Positions 1 to 9,306 are shown, counted from the stretch's first letter. The stretch is 64,000 bases of DNA from Hungatella sp. (GCA_009712635.1 WASS01000020.1:691208-755207); one strand, 5' to 3'. Notes: generated by a model not told the origin, from the sequence alone. Numbers and translations: made by a program.

Positions 1-942
1 AGCTACTACCAGCTGACTCTCCCGTTCCTTATGAAGTACACGTAAGGATACGGTAGAATGAAGATGGCCGTCACAGATACAGACAAAGGGATAAGCGGAG
101 TTATCCTGCAGATAATCCATCCCTTTAAAGGCAGCACCTCTGGCAAACAGCTCCGGTTCCATATAAACCTTTTTTCGGGAACAGAGTACTTTCATGGAAT
201 CTTTTGCCCAGTCATGGCGTTCAAACCCTTTCCCTGTTAAAAATACAGAAGAAAAGAGTTTCTTTTGCAAAAGCCGGTCTGCACAGGAGCTTAAGATTTT
301 ATCAGCAAGTTTTCCTCCGGAAGGGGTATCTAATATATCCAGATTAAAGCTTTCTTCCAAAGCCTCATGCTCTGCAATCACCATCATTTTCCGAAGTCCT
401 CTCTGGACCTTAAGTTCATGATAATGAAAGGAGTCTTCTGATAAATCAAATACGCCCACCTGATTGCCCCAGACTTCTTTTTTCTGGCTCAGCACATAGT
501 AAACAAAGCCTTCCGTATGGCTGATAATATGAACCTTCTCCCGCTCAATTCCAAGGGAGTCCGCACAATACATCAGCGCATCCATCAGTTTTGTATCCAC
601 TTTCTGCATGGTAATTACCAGTTCTTTAATCTCCTCACAGAAGAATTCTTCCATAGGGAGCTTTATTATTTTTTTCAAAAATAGCTTCAGTAAGTCAAGA
701 CCTTCATATTTTGTACCGCCAAGTGTTGCAGTACCGTCTTTTCTTACCATCTTTATCAGCTTGTCCACAATGATGCCTTCTCCCACAAGAGTATAGGCGT
801 ATGCTTCTTCTCCTATGTACCAGGCTTCCTCATCCTTTTTCTTACAGATAACCGTAGGAATACTCCATGATTTTTCTCTGTCATGGCAGCATATCCGGGT
901 ATAGGCATCACACAGATCAAGCCCTATTATCAGTCCGTCCAT
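1..942 (-). CDS. DUF5716 family protein (3' end cut by window edge)
   Basis: An open frame of 314 codons runs leftward from an ATG at 942 and is still open at base 1, so the C-terminus is missing. The start MDGLIIGLDL resembles the first strand of an actin/Hsp70-type ATPase fold, which fits DUF5716 of Lachnospiraceae, a family of unknown function. An in-frame ATG at 948 also exists, but the AGGGG ribosome site sits 6 nt before the ATG at 942, so I chose 942. No signal peptide or membrane segment is visible. It follows the DUF5717 gene in the same orientation with a 15-bp gap, so the two are probably co-transcribed and may act together. The family call comes from recognition of the pair, not from a search. 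Confidence 0.65.
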   Translation of the reverse strand, partial: MDGLIIGLDLCDAYTRICCHDREKSWSIPTVICKKKDEEAWYIGEEAYAYTLVGEGIIVDKLIKMVRKDGTATLGGTKYEGLDLLKLFLKKIIKLPMEEFFCEEIKELVITMQKVDTKLMDALMYCADSLGIEREKVHIISHTEGFVYYVLSQKKEVWGNQVGVFDLSEDSFHYHELKVQRGLRKMMVIAEHEALEESFNLDILDTPSGGKLADKILSSCADRLLQKKLFSSVFLTGKGFERHDWAKDSMKVLCSRKKVYMEPELFARGAAFKGMDYLQDNSAYPFVCICDGHLHSTVSLRVLHKERESQLVVA

Positions 943-957
943 TGACATCCCCTTATC

Positions 958-3900
958 TTACATCAGTGAAAATATTTCTTCCGCAGCAGCATTTTTCTTT
1001 AAATACTCCTGCATCCGTTTTTTAAGCCCGGTCTCGTCCTTCAGATTAAGAGACAGGCTCATTTCGTTTAAGCAGGCATATCTGCTGTCCGAATCTTCCG
1101 GTGTCACGCCTGCCTCGCAGCTGACGCTTCCCTCTTCCTTTAATACCCATTCCTCGTCAACCAGTTCTTTTACCCGGTATTCCATGATTTCGCCTTCAAA
1201 CAGTATCTTCTGTTTTACGAAAACGCCCTGATACATACGGGTAATATCCTCACTGTGATATTCTTCTTCATCAGGAAGAATCCTGATCTCAAGTTCAATT
1301 TTAGAATCCCGCTCTGCGCAGTGGGAGATCATGGCTTTATCCATGATCTCCTCTGGCATGGCCATATATTTTGCCAGTTTTTTATAGTATGGAAATACCA
1401 GACGTTCTTCCAGCAAAAGGGATACCATGCTTTTTAGCAATTCTTTCTGCTCTTCATCAATGGCCGGCAGCTGAGAATAATATCTGGTCAGAGCCAGTAA
1501 ATAGATGGTAGGAAAACGGCCTTTCTGAGCCGCCGTCTGTATGATCCCTTCCAGATACGAAAACACCCACTCTTCCGGCTCTTTCTCATTCATAAAATAG
1601 TCGGTGCACTTTATGGTAAAATATGCCTTTACAATGCTCTCACCAGGCTCTTTTCTGCTTTGGTACAGATGAAAAACTTTATCCAGTCTCAGGGTATCGC
1701 CGCTGAACATCATCTGTGCGGACAGACGCTCTTCTAAGTCATAGGTCTCCACATGAAGGGAGACTCCCTGGAGCAGAATCCGGTACATCTGGCTGCTGAG
1801 GCCATTATAATGTTCACACAGGTAATCCAGAAGAACACTGTCGTTCTCCTCTTCTAAAAAAGCAGTATATGCCAGATGGAGCAAAAGCCCATCCTCACGG
1901 AAGAGATTCTTAAGAATCATCTCCGTGCAAAGCTTATGAAGCTGTTTGGAACTGATCCCTTCCGCGCCGAAATCCCGGATCATCTTGTAAGCTTCTTCCA
2001 TGTGATTGTTGCGGATCAGCGTATCACAGACTCCTGCCCGTTCCTGCCTGGTTAGTACCTTTTTATCAAGCTTTAGTAAGTACCCGGCTCCTTCTCCCTG
2101 TTCTGGCGCAGCTTCTGACTGCTTTTGATAATATTCAATAACTCTGGAAAGCAGCAGCTTCTGGTAAAACGGCCGCAGATTGGGATCTTCCAGTGTGCTT
2201 TCCAGAATCTGAACCTCTTTTGCATCTTTCGCTCCGTCAGCCAGAATCTGGTCACAAACACGAAGCCGAAGCATGGAATGCTCCGGATACAGTTCAAAGC
2301 ACCGTTCTTCCAGCTCGGTCCGTTCCATCACCGGATCCTTCTTATATGGAATGTTGGCGTACCGGTTTCCATAGGCATCCTGGAAAAGCAGAATGCTGTG
2401 TTCGGAAAACAGGGGTACATAGGCAACTCCGTCATTTAAAAGAAATGCATCTTCCTGTGTCATCTCTTCATAGCAGACAATTACATATTTCATTTTTTTA
2501 TTGCTGCACTCCACACGGTAAGAGCGCAGAATAGAAGGAAGCACTTTTGCCATGGATAAATCCACTACTTCCTTTAATAAAATACGTTCATAGATGGCAG
2601 CCAGGTAATTATCAATTCTGGATTCAAAAAGCTGTTCTGTCGCAAACTTTTCAATGACCCGTTCATAAGCCTGATAAAGAGGGTCAGCCGGCTCTAAATA
2701 TACGAGAACATTCTTATATAAAACACTTCTGCTGTAAAGATCCAGTTCGCTTCCACCATAGGAAAAATAAAGCAGCACTTCCTTGGGAAGCAGATAGCAG
2801 TAGTTCTTTGGCAATGCATAAATATAGTATTCATAAAGCCTGGTCAGGCTGATTCCCGCCCTGATTCCCTTCTCATACCAGGAGAAAGCTTCTGAATTGC
2901 GGCACTCCCCTTTGATTAACAGGGAACAGATGGCTTCTAACACCTCTTTTTCAGATGTCTCTTTGTACAGCCTGCAAAGCATCCGGTAATGCAGCCGGTT
3001 ATAATGCTTGGCTGTGAGAGTGAGCCTGCAGATCTGTGTGATCAGCCGTTTCTCTATAATCCCTTTTCCTGCAGAGGAAAACAGGATCTGAAGCTCCATG
3101 GGACCAATGACACGCATCAGTTCCGGAGCGCTGTTTAAAACACGACATCCCCACACATAGAAAAAGGGGCTTCTTACCCCTGCTTCATATTGACGCTTGA
3201 GGATTGCCAGTAATGCCGGAGGATTCTCAAGCAGCCGGCTGTCTGATTTAGTCAGAAGTCCAAACAGATAAAACAGTTGCTGCTCTTCTTCCAGATATTT
3301 CTTCATCAGACGGACAAGAGATTCTCTCTGGTATTCATCAGGCTGGATCTCAAGTCTTAAATACTGGTAATAACAGTAAATCTCTTTCTTTTCCTGTCTC
3401 TGTGAAAGAATCTCATCCCGGCTGTCATCCAGGAAAAGAGCAGCTTCTGATTTCTTTCCTGCAAACAGACGGCACTGCGCACGTAGCAGTTTAATAAGAC
3501 CTGACTCTCCCTTCATCAGTTCGATTTCATCCAGCGCCTTCTCCATCTCTTTGCACAGGGAATCAGCCGGTTCTTTTCCCGTCTCTGCCTCCAGGCGGAG
3601 CCGCAAAAATCGGCCGAATGCCTCTTTTGCAAAGGCGTCCTCCGCCGATATTCCTCCTCCGGGGTTACATACTGATGTTACTGGTACCAAAAAACACTCT
3701 TCCACTCCGTTTATCTGAATTCTGCCATAATTTTCTCCCTGATGCATACGATCCGGGTGTACAAGAAAGGGCAGCTCACATCTGTCATCTGTAAAATCCT
3801 GCTCGCCAATGGTCTTCTTTGGCAGCTCTATAAAATCACAGTCTGTCGTCACTTCCAGATTGATATAGCCCCAGCTGCTTCGCCTTAACTCAACCCAGTC

Positions 3901-4530
3901 CTTAACAACATCCTCCAGTTCTCCATATCTGCGTTCTCCGGTATCCACCGATAGTTCAACCGGCTTTTTTACCTTTAACGCCACAAGAAACTCTTCCAGT
4001 TCCTTTCTTCTGTCAGGCCGGCCCTTTAATCCGTCATAAATTGCTCTTACATGAAGGTCTTTCATAAACGGGGCCGTAACAAAATCGCGGTACTCAAACA
4101 AGCGAAGAGCCGTATCCATATCTTTTTTTGCAGTATCTGCAAAATTCTCTGCTGTCGTTAAATCACTCAGTGCTTTCCCTGACGTGCCAAGCTCCACCCG
4201 AAACGAATAAGGGACTTCCTTCTCGCCGCCATTGGTAACCAGATAAAAAGATCCCTTAATTACGTCCCCATCTTCCATGAAACTGCTGTTAATCTCATAG
4301 ACCAGATGGTTGTATGTACCTCCAAACGACCCGCTTATCATACGAACGCGGTAATCAGAGGAATATGCAAGCCCTTTTATATGCAGGTTATTCTCACTGG
4401 TAACGACAAGTTCCCGCCTCGTGGCTCCGCCCGAACGCACCACATCATCAATTCCCGATGGGGTAACCTTTATCTTTGGAATTTCTGAATCAATGATGCC
4501 CTTTGCCAGCCTGTTGATTCGTTCTCTCAT
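958..4530 (-). CDS. DUF5717 family protein, 1190 aa
   Basis: A long single frame encodes 1190 residues without a signal peptide or obvious membrane segment. The protein is rich in Leu, Glu, Lys and Tyr, and its middle looks mostly helical with TPR-like spacing of aromatic and leucine residues. The first 270 and last 100 residues look more beta-rich. Size, composition and the adjacent DUF5716 gene fit DUF5717, a large family of unknown function found in Lachnospiraceae. The ATG at 4530 is preceded by an AGGTGG ribosome site. It is divergent from the malic enzyme gene, with a 142-bp intergenic region between. I cannot assign a biochemical role. The DUF label is from memory of the family and its neighbour. 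Confidence 0.65.
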   Translation of the reverse strand: MRERINRLAKGIIDSEIPKIKVTPSGIDDVVRSGGATRRELVVTSENNLHIKGLAYSSDYRVRMISGSFGGTYNHLVYEINSSFMEDGDVIKGSFYLVTNGGEKEVPYSFRVELGTSGKALSDLTTAENFADTAKKDMDTALRLFEYRDFVTAPFMKDLHVRAIYDGLKGRPDRRKELEEFLVALKVKKPVELSVDTGERRYGELEDVVKDWVELRRSSWGYINLEVTTDCDFIELPKKTIGEQDFTDDRCELPFLVHPDRMHQGENYGRIQINGVEECFLVPVTSVCNPGGGISAEDAFAKEAFGRFLRLRLEAETGKEPADSLCKEMEKALDEIELMKGESGLIKLLRAQCRLFAGKKSEAALFLDDSRDEILSQRQEKKEIYCYYQYLRLEIQPDEYQRESLVRLMKKYLEEEQQLFYLFGLLTKSDSRLLENPPALLAILKRQYEAGVRSPFFYVWGCRVLNSAPELMRVIGPMELQILFSSAGKGIIEKRLITQICRLTLTAKHYNRLHYRMLCRLYKETSEKEVLEAICSLLIKGECRNSEAFSWYEKGIRAGISLTRLYEYYIYALPKNYCYLLPKEVLLYFSYGGSELDLYSRSVLYKNVLVYLEPADPLYQAYERVIEKFATEQLFESRIDNYLAAIYERILLKEVVDLSMAKVLPSILRSYRVECSNKKMKYVIVCYEEMTQEDAFLLNDGVAYVPLFSEHSILLFQDAYGNRYANIPYKKDPVMERTELEERCFELYPEHSMLRLRVCDQILADGAKDAKEVQILESTLEDPNLRPFYQKLLLSRVIEYYQKQSEAAPEQGEGAGYLLKLDKKVLTRQERAGVCDTLIRNNHMEEAYKMIRDFGAEGISSKQLHKLCTEMILKNLFREDGLLLHLAYTAFLEEENDSVLLDYLCEHYNGLSSQMYRILLQGVSLHVETYDLEERLSAQMMFSGDTLRLDKVFHLYQSRKEPGESIVKAYFTIKCTDYFMNEKEPEEWVFSYLEGIIQTAAQKGRFPTIYLLALTRYYSQLPAIDEEQKELLKSMVSLLLEERLVFPYYKKLAKYMAMPEEIMDKAMISHCAERDSKIELEIRILPDEEEYHSEDITRMYQGVFVKQKILFEGEIMEYRVKELVDEEWVLKEEGSVSCEAGVTPEDSDSRYACLNEMSLSLNLKDETGLKKRMQEYLKKNAAAEEIFSLM

Positions 4531-4609
4531 AGTACCACCTGTATCTTCAATTTCCTAATGTTTTTCGTTTGCTTCATTTGAATTACTCTATATTCTAACA
4601 TATTTTCTA

Positions 4610-4638
4610 TTGATTTAAAACCCTAAAATTGGTATGAT
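4610..4638 (+). promoter_or_regulatory. Promoter of the malic enzyme operon
   Basis: TTGATT at 4610-4615 and TATGAT at 4633-4638 are separated by exactly 17 bp, close to the housekeeping sigma consensus. Transcription would begin near 4645, about 28 nt before the malic enzyme start. The rest of 4531-4672 is AT-rich and must also hold the promoter of the divergent DUF5717 gene, which I could not fix with confidence. Confidence 0.6.
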
Positions 4639-4672
4639 AAATAAAAACTGTTGAAAAAAGGACAAACTCATT

Positions 4673-5824
4673 ATGACAACCAACGAGAAAGCATTATTGC
4701 TTCATGAAAAATGGGGCGGAAAGCTGGAAATTACTTCCAAAGCAGCAGTAAAAAGCAGGGAAGATTTAGCCCTTGCCTACACCCCCGGAGTAGCGGAGCC
4801 ATGTAAGGTAATCGCGGACAATCCGGAAGCTGCCTATCAATATACCATAAAATCCAACACCATTGCTGTTGTATCCGATGGCAGCGCTGTTTTAGGACTT
4901 GGTAATATCGGTCCCCTTGCAGCCATGCCGGTAATGGAAGGCAAAGCCGTATTATTTAAAGAATTCGGCGGTGTCAATGCCATTCCCATCTGTTTAGACA
5001 CACAGGATACAGAAGAAATCATTAAAACCGTCGTTGCCATAGCTCCTGCATTTGGCGGAATTAATCTGGAAGACATTTCAGCGCCAAGATGCTTTGAGAT
5101 TGAAGAGCGGTTAAAGAAGCTGCTTACCATTCCAGTCTTTCACGACGACCAGCACGGGACTGCCATTGTAGTTCTTGCCGGAGTGATCAATGCCCTGAAA
5201 GTAACAGGGAAAAAGAAAGAGGACTGCCGGGTAGTAGTAAACGGCGCTGGCTCTGCCGGTATCGCGATTACCAGACTTCTGCTGTCTTACGGATTTTTGC
5301 ATATCGTCCTTTGTGACCGGGCCGGTATCCTTTTTAAAGGAATGGAAGGCTTAAACTGGATGCAGGAAAAGATGATGGATTGCACCAACCTGGAAGGTCA
5401 GACAGGAAACCTGGCTGACGCCATGAAGGGTGCCGATATTTTCATCGGAGTATCAGCTCCGGGAATTGTAACAGAAGAGATGGTCTCTTCCATGAATTCT
5501 GATTCCATTCTTTTTGCCATGGCAAACCCGGTACCTGAAATCATGCCGGATCTGGCAAAAAAGGCCGGCGCCAGAGTTGTTGGTACAGGAAGATCTGATT
5601 TCCCAAATCAGGTGAATAACGTAGTAGTTTTCCCAGGTATTTTTAAAGGTGCACTGGAGGGAAGAGCTGCTGCCATTACAGAAGAGATGAAGCTTGCTGC
5701 TGCTGAGGCCATTGCCGGTCTGGTAGCGCCTTCGGAAATAAATGAAGACAATATTTTGCCTGAGGCTTTTGATCCCCGTGTGGCAGATATTGTCAGCCGG
5801 GCGGTAAAAGACCATATCCGGTAA
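4673..5824 (+). CDS. NAD(P)-dependent malic enzyme
   Basis: This is a 383-residue short-form malic enzyme, which oxidatively decarboxylates malate to pyruvate in the cytoplasm. The substrate-binding motif YTPGVAEPC lies at residues 36-44, the metal-binding segment HDDQHGTA at 157-164, and the Rossmann motif GAGSAGIA at 191-198. Lysines in the EGKAVLFKEF segment (about residues 89-98) match the catalytic region of the family. The protein lacks the phosphotransacetylase-like C-terminal domain of the long MaeB form. The ATG at 4673 has an AAAAGGA ribosome site 9 nt upstream. The DUF4364 gene follows after 21 bp and a 70-residue membrane protein after that, which suggests a three-gene operon. Cofactor preference cannot be read from the sequence with certainty. 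Confidence 0.93.
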   Translation: MTTNEKALLLHEKWGGKLEITSKAAVKSREDLALAYTPGVAEPCKVIADNPEAAYQYTIKSNTIAVVSDGSAVLGLGNIGPLAAMPVMEGKAVLFKEFGGVNAIPICLDTQDTEEIIKTVVAIAPAFGGINLEDISAPRCFEIEERLKKLLTIPVFHDDQHGTAIVVLAGVINALKVTGKKKEDCRVVVNGAGSAGIAITRLLLSYGFLHIVLCDRAGILFKGMEGLNWMQEKMMDCTNLEGQTGNLADAMKGADIFIGVSAPGIVTEEMVSSMNSDSILFAMANPVPEIMPDLAKKAGARVVGTGRSDFPNQVNNVVVFPGIFKGALEGRAAAITEEMKLAAAEAIAGLVAPSEINEDNILPEAFDPRVADIVSRAVKDHIR

Positions 5825-5845
5825 TAGAAAGATGGAGGTTATACG

Positions 5846-6370
5846 ATGCTCTCAGAACCTATGACACTATATAAGCTGATGATTCTATACATGCTGAAGC
5901 AGGTAAACTTTCCCCTGACCAGTGCACAATTATCTAACTTTTTTCTGGAGCATGAGTATACCACATATTTTACGTTGAATCAGGCATTGAATGAACTGTT
6001 AGAGGCAAGACTGCTGCATGTGGAGACCAATCACAACAGCAGCCGGTACGACATTACCAGAGAAGGGGAGGAGACCCTTTCTTTCTTTGGCAATAAGATA
6101 TCACCGGCCATTGTCCATGACATGGATGAATATTTAAAAGAAAACAAGTTCCGTCTCCGCAACGAAGTTGGTGTAACAGCAGATTACTATAAATCCACAG
6201 CCCAGGATTACATTGTTCACTGCGAAGTAAGGGAAGGTAAGAACTGTCTGATTAATCTGGAACTATCTGTTCCCGATAAAGATCAGGCAGAAATCATGTG
6301 TGACCACTGGAAGTTAAAAAGTCAGGAAATCTATGCATTTGCCATGAAATCATTGATGAGCGGATCTTAG
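5846..6370 (+). CDS. DUF4364 family protein, winged-helix-like
   Basis: A 174-residue protein of the DUF4364 family, common in Clostridia. Residues 1-80 look like a winged helix: several short helices (MTLYKLMILYMLKQ, LTSAQLSNFF) followed by a beta wing (HNSSRYDITREGEETLSFF), similar to PadR or DUF-type DNA-binding proteins. The C-terminal half carries beta strands that may mediate dimerisation. No membrane segment is seen. A GGAGG ribosome site precedes the ATG at 5846. It sits between malic enzyme and a small membrane protein gene. A role in transcriptional regulation is inferred from the fold only, and no target is evident. Confidence 0.8.
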   Translation: MLSEPMTLYKLMILYMLKQVNFPLTSAQLSNFFLEHEYTTYFTLNQALNELLEARLLHVETNHNSSRYDITREGEETLSFFGNKISPAIVHDMDEYLKENKFRLRNEVGVTADYYKSTAQDYIVHCEVREGKNCLINLELSVPDKDQAEIMCDHWKLKSQEIYAFAMKSLMSGS

Positions 6371-6407
6371 AAATGCTGTCAGCAGACAGGAGTAAGGAGG
6401 AATTCGT

Positions 6408-6620
6408 TTGAAAAAAGTTCCGGTAAAAAAAACATGGTATTATTCTATATCAGACCATTATCAGACTTTAAAATTACAGCACAAAAAGAAGATGTTCCGG
6501 CTAAAAGCCAAGTTGTTTCTCACTGTTTTTCTGCCGTTTCTGATTCTGGTGCTGGGAGCCGAAGTGCTCCGTACATTCTTACGGATCAAGATACGTGATA
6601 TTTTTTCCCGTAATGAATGA
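6408..6620 (+). CDS. Small basic single-pass membrane protein, TTG start
   Basis: The 70-residue product has a strongly basic N-terminus (about residues 1-35), one hydrophobic segment FLTVFLPFLILVLGAEV (about residues 37-53), and a basic tail. This suggests a single-pass inner membrane protein with the N-terminus in the cytoplasm. The start is TTG at 6408, supported by a strong AAGGAGG ribosome site 7 nt upstream and no better in-frame start. It is the last gene of the malic enzyme/DUF4364 operon and is followed directly by a terminator. I do not recognise the family. Confidence 0.7.
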   Translation: MKKVPVKKTWYYSISDHYQTLKLQHKKKMFRLKAKLFLTVFLPFLILVLGAEVLRTFLRIKIRDIFSRNE

Positions 6621-6636
6621 AGGACTGATCACATAA

Positions 6637-6663
6637 GGCGGCTGTCATCAGCCGCCCCTTTTT
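6637..6663 (+). terminator. Terminator of the malic enzyme operon
   Basis: An 8-bp GC-rich stem (GGCGGCTG at 6637-6644, CAGCCGCC at 6649-6656) with loop TCAT is followed by CCTTTTTA. It lies between the small membrane protein and the convergent dehydrogenase gene, whose stop codon overlaps the T-run. On the minus strand no T-run follows, so it should act mainly on plus-strand transcripts. Confidence 0.85.
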
Positions 6664-7618
6664 ACCTGATTCGATTTCTTTCCTCTCCGCCAAGGTAAGA
6701 AACGATGTTTTGGTACACTTCATACAGACACCTTCTTCTGGCCTCAACCGTAGCCCAGGCGATGTGGGGAGTAATGATCAGCTTTGTACTGTCTTTCATC
6801 TTAAGAAGAGGATTATCCGGCATCATAGGTTCTGCACTGATTACATCCAGTCCTGCTCCTGCGATTTCACCTGTTTCCAGAGCTTTTAAAAGCGCTTCTT
6901 CTCTTATGATATTTCCCCTTCCCAGATTCAGAAGAACAGCAGTTTTTTTCATCTTCCTTAATGCATCTTCATCTATTAAATATTCTGTAGCCGAATTTAA
7001 CGGGGCATGTATTGATATGATATCAGACTCGTTTAATAAAGTATCAAATTCAACCCGCTCCCAGAGAGGATTACTGTTATTACCAGAGGTGGAATAATAG
7101 ATTACACGGCAGCCAAAGGCTTCTGCCACCTTCGCCACTCCTCTCCCAATCTCTCCAAGTCCGATGATCCCCCAGGTTTTCCCGTAAAGTTCATTGAATT
7201 TTATATCAAAGTTACTGAATATATCGCTGTCAGCGTACTCTCCCGACTTCACAAACTGATCGTAATAGGAAAGCTTCTCATATACATAAAACAACAATGC
7301 AAAGGTATGCTGTATCACAGACTGGGTGGAATATCCTTTTACATTGGTGACTGCGATGTTCCTTTTTCTGACATAATCAAAGTCAACGGTATTGGTTCCG
7401 GTAGCTGTCAGGCAGATGAGTTTTACATGCTGGGCATACCTTAGGGTTTCCTCATTCATGGGAATCTTATTTACCACAATCACATCTGCATCCTTTACCC
7501 GCTCCTGGTTATATTCTGGTTCTGATTTATTATATTTTATCACCTCTCCCAGATTATAAAACGGCGAATAATCCACATCATCTCCCAAAGTATCCGTTTC
7601 CATAAAGACAATTCTCAT
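6662..7618 (-). CDS. D-2-hydroxyacid dehydrogenase (NAD-dependent)
   Basis: A 318-residue cytoplasmic enzyme of the D-isomer-specific 2-hydroxyacid dehydrogenase family, which reduces 2-ketoacids such as hydroxypyruvate or pyruvate with NADH. The nucleotide-binding motif GLGEIGRG lies at residues 153-160. The catalytic triad of the family is visible as Arg234 (NLGRG), Glu263 (SAEP) and His285 (TPHIAWAT). Length is typical. The start at 7618 has an AAGGGG ribosome site. It is preceded by its own promoter-like sequence and ends against a convergent terminator, so it is probably monocistronic. The exact substrate (glycerate, lactate or another) cannot be decided from sequence alone; the short catalytic loop resembles glycerate dehydrogenase types. 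Confidence 0.9.
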   Translation of the reverse strand: MRIVFMETDTLGDDVDYSPFYNLGEVIKYNKSEPEYNQERVKDADVIVVNKIPMNEETLRYAQHVKLICLTATGTNTVDFDYVRKRNIAVTNVKGYSTQSVIQHTFALLFYVYEKLSYYDQFVKSGEYADSDIFSNFDIKFNELYGKTWGIIGLGEIGRGVAKVAEAFGCRVIYYSTSGNNSNPLWERVEFDTLLNESDIISIHAPLNSATEYLIDEDALRKMKKTAVLLNLGRGNIIREEALLKALETGEIAGAGLDVISAEPMMPDNPLLKMKDSTKLIITPHIAWATVEARRRCLYEVYQNIVSYLGGEERNRIR

Positions 7619-7650
7619 AAGTACCCCTTTTCGTTATCCGCTTTTTTACC

Positions 7651-7679
7651 AGTATATCAAAAAGGAGCCTGCTCCACAA
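7651..7679 (-). promoter_or_regulatory. Dehydrogenase promoter with a terminator hairpin in its spacer
   Basis: On the minus strand TTGTGG (7679-7674) and TATACT (7656-7651) are 17 bp apart and could drive the dehydrogenase gene. The same stretch holds a short hairpin, GGAG-CAGG-CTCC, followed by TTTTTG, which would terminate the upstream ABC operon ending at 7718. A second 6-bp hairpin (AACTGA/TCAGTT) lies just before it. Confidence 0.45.
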
Positions 7680-7717
7680 CTGATCATTCAGTTATTTTGC
7701 GACAGCTCCGTCTGCTT

Positions 7718-8461
7718 CTAGCCCTGCATAAACCGGGTTAAAAATTCCTTTGTTGAGTTTTTCTGAGGATTACCAAATATTTGAGCTGGTGCTCCCTCTT
7801 CTTCAATCACACCACCTGCCATATAAACCACATGGTTGGACACATCTCTTGCAAACGCCATCTCATGGGTCACAATGATCATGGTGAGTCCTTCCTTCGC
7901 AAGCGTTCTCATAACTGCAAGAACTTCTCCAACCATCTGGGGATCCAGGGCGGAAGTTGGTTCGTCAAAAAGAAGAATCTCCGGTTCCATGGCAAGTGCT
8001 CTTGCAATGGCTACCCTCTGCTTCTGACCGCCTGAAAGCTGTCTTGGCTTGGCATTGATATAAGGCGCCATTCCAACTTTCTCTAAAAACATCATGGCTT
8101 TCTTTCTGGCTTCTTCCTTATCTTTCTTTAAAACTTTCACCTGACCAACCATACAGTTTTCCAGCACAGTCATATTATTAAAGAGATTAAAATTCTGAAA
8201 TACCATACCAACTCTGGTGCGGTATTCAGGAACATTCATCTTTCTGTCTGTAATATCCACATCATGATATAAAATCTCACCGGTAGTGGGAGTTTCCAAA
8301 AGATTGATACAGCGCAAAAGAGTGGATTTTCCTGAACCGGATGCTCCTATAATGCAGGTCACATCTTTGGCATTTACATTGAAATCAATATCTCTTAATA
8401 CTACATTGGTTCCAAATGTCTTGCTTAAATGACGAATTTTTAACACATTGCTTTCAGCCAT
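7718..8461 (-). CDS. Polar amino acid ABC transporter, ATP-binding protein
   Basis: A 247-residue ABC ATPase that powers uptake of a polar amino acid. Walker A GASGSGKST is at residues 39-47, the signature LSGGQ at 142-146, Walker B ILLFDE at 162-167, and the switch histidine is in IIVTHEMAF near residue 200. The family match is GlnQ/ArtP/TcyC type. It is the third gene of the operon SBP-permease-ATPase; its ATG at 8461 immediately precedes the permease stop codon, so translation is probably coupled. Substrate is not determinable; glutamine, arginine and cystine systems look alike at this level. Confidence 0.93.
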   Translation of the reverse strand: MAESNVLKIRHLSKTFGTNVVLRDIDFNVNAKDVTCIIGASGSGKSTLLRCINLLETPTTGEILYHDVDITDRKMNVPEYRTRVGMVFQNFNLFNNMTVLENCMVGQVKVLKKDKEEARKKAMMFLEKVGMAPYINAKPRQLSGGQKQRVAIARALAMEPEILLFDEPTSALDPQMVGEVLAVMRTLAKEGLTMIIVTHEMAFARDVSNHVVYMAGGVIEEEGAPAQIFGNPQKNSTKEFLTRFMQG

Positions 8462-9262
8462 TTATTTATCCTCCTTCTCTTTCGGGTCCGGAAATTTCAC
8501 CATTCCACTGGTATAGGCTAAGGTATCTGTTGTAGCCAGATCGTAGCTGTCCGGTCCATCCATCTTTTTCTCCCAGTGCCGGAGAATTCTGGAACAGGTA
8601 AAGGTCAGGACAAAGTAAATGACCATGGTGATGGTAAAGGCTTCAAAATACGTATAGTAAGCTCCTGCCACACCCTTTGTCGCATAAAACAGTTCTACGA
8701 CTCCGATCACAGAGAGTACACAGGTATCCTTAATATTAATAATTAAGTTATTGCCAATCTGGGGCATAATATTACGAAGTGCCTGGGGCATGATAACATT
8801 CAGCATGGTCTGGTAATGGGTCATACCAATGGCTTTCGCTCCTTCTGTCTGGCCCGGATCAATAGAAAGGATTCCACCTCTGACCGTCTCTGCCATATAG
8901 GCTCCTGTGTTGATTGAAACTATAAAATAGGAGGCAAATACAATGGACATATTAATTCCAAAAAGTGCGGAAGAACCATAGAAAATAAACATGGCCTGAA
9001 CCATCATGGGGGTTCCGCGGAAAACCTCTACATAAACATTTAAAATAAATTTAATTCCTTTAATCAGTATCTTTTTAAACAGATTATCCTGCTTTGATTC
9101 CGGAGTGGTCTGAATAATTCCTACTGCAAATCCGATCACGCAACCGATCAATGTGCCTACAATGGCAATCGCCATTGTTTTGCCAGCCCCTGCTAAGAAG
9201 GACGGACCATAATTTTGCAGAATAAATATCATTCTTCCAAAAAAATCTGATGGCAAAGACAT
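8462..9262 (-). CDS. Polar amino acid ABC transporter, permease
   Basis: A 266-residue membrane permease of the HisM/GlnP family with about five hydrophobic segments. The ATPase-coupling EAA loop is visible in the segment around GAKAIGMTHYQTMLNVIMPQ. The N-terminal segment FLAGAGKTMAIAIVGTLIG matches the conserved start of the polar amino acid permease family. The gene lies between the binding protein and ATPase genes of one operon. Only one permease gene is present, so the transporter is probably a homodimer of this subunit. Confidence 0.92.
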   Translation of the reverse strand: MSLPSDFFGRMIFILQNYGPSFLAGAGKTMAIAIVGTLIGCVIGFAVGIIQTTPESKQDNLFKKILIKGIKFILNVYVEVFRGTPMMVQAMFIFYGSSALFGINMSIVFASYFIVSINTGAYMAETVRGGILSIDPGQTEGAKAIGMTHYQTMLNVIMPQALRNIMPQIGNNLIINIKDTCVLSVIGVVELFYATKGVAGAYYTYFEAFTITMVIYFVLTFTCSRILRHWEKKMDGPDSYDLATTDTLAYTSGMVKFPDPKEKEDK

Positions 9263-9306
9263 ATATTACCCTCTCCCTTTCACAGCTTGTTTAAAACAGA
9301 ACAAGG

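Noticed and set aside
2125-2534. Plus-strand open frames of about 100 codons inside the DUF5717 gene
   Set aside because: They are antisense shadows with unlikely composition and no ribosome sites.
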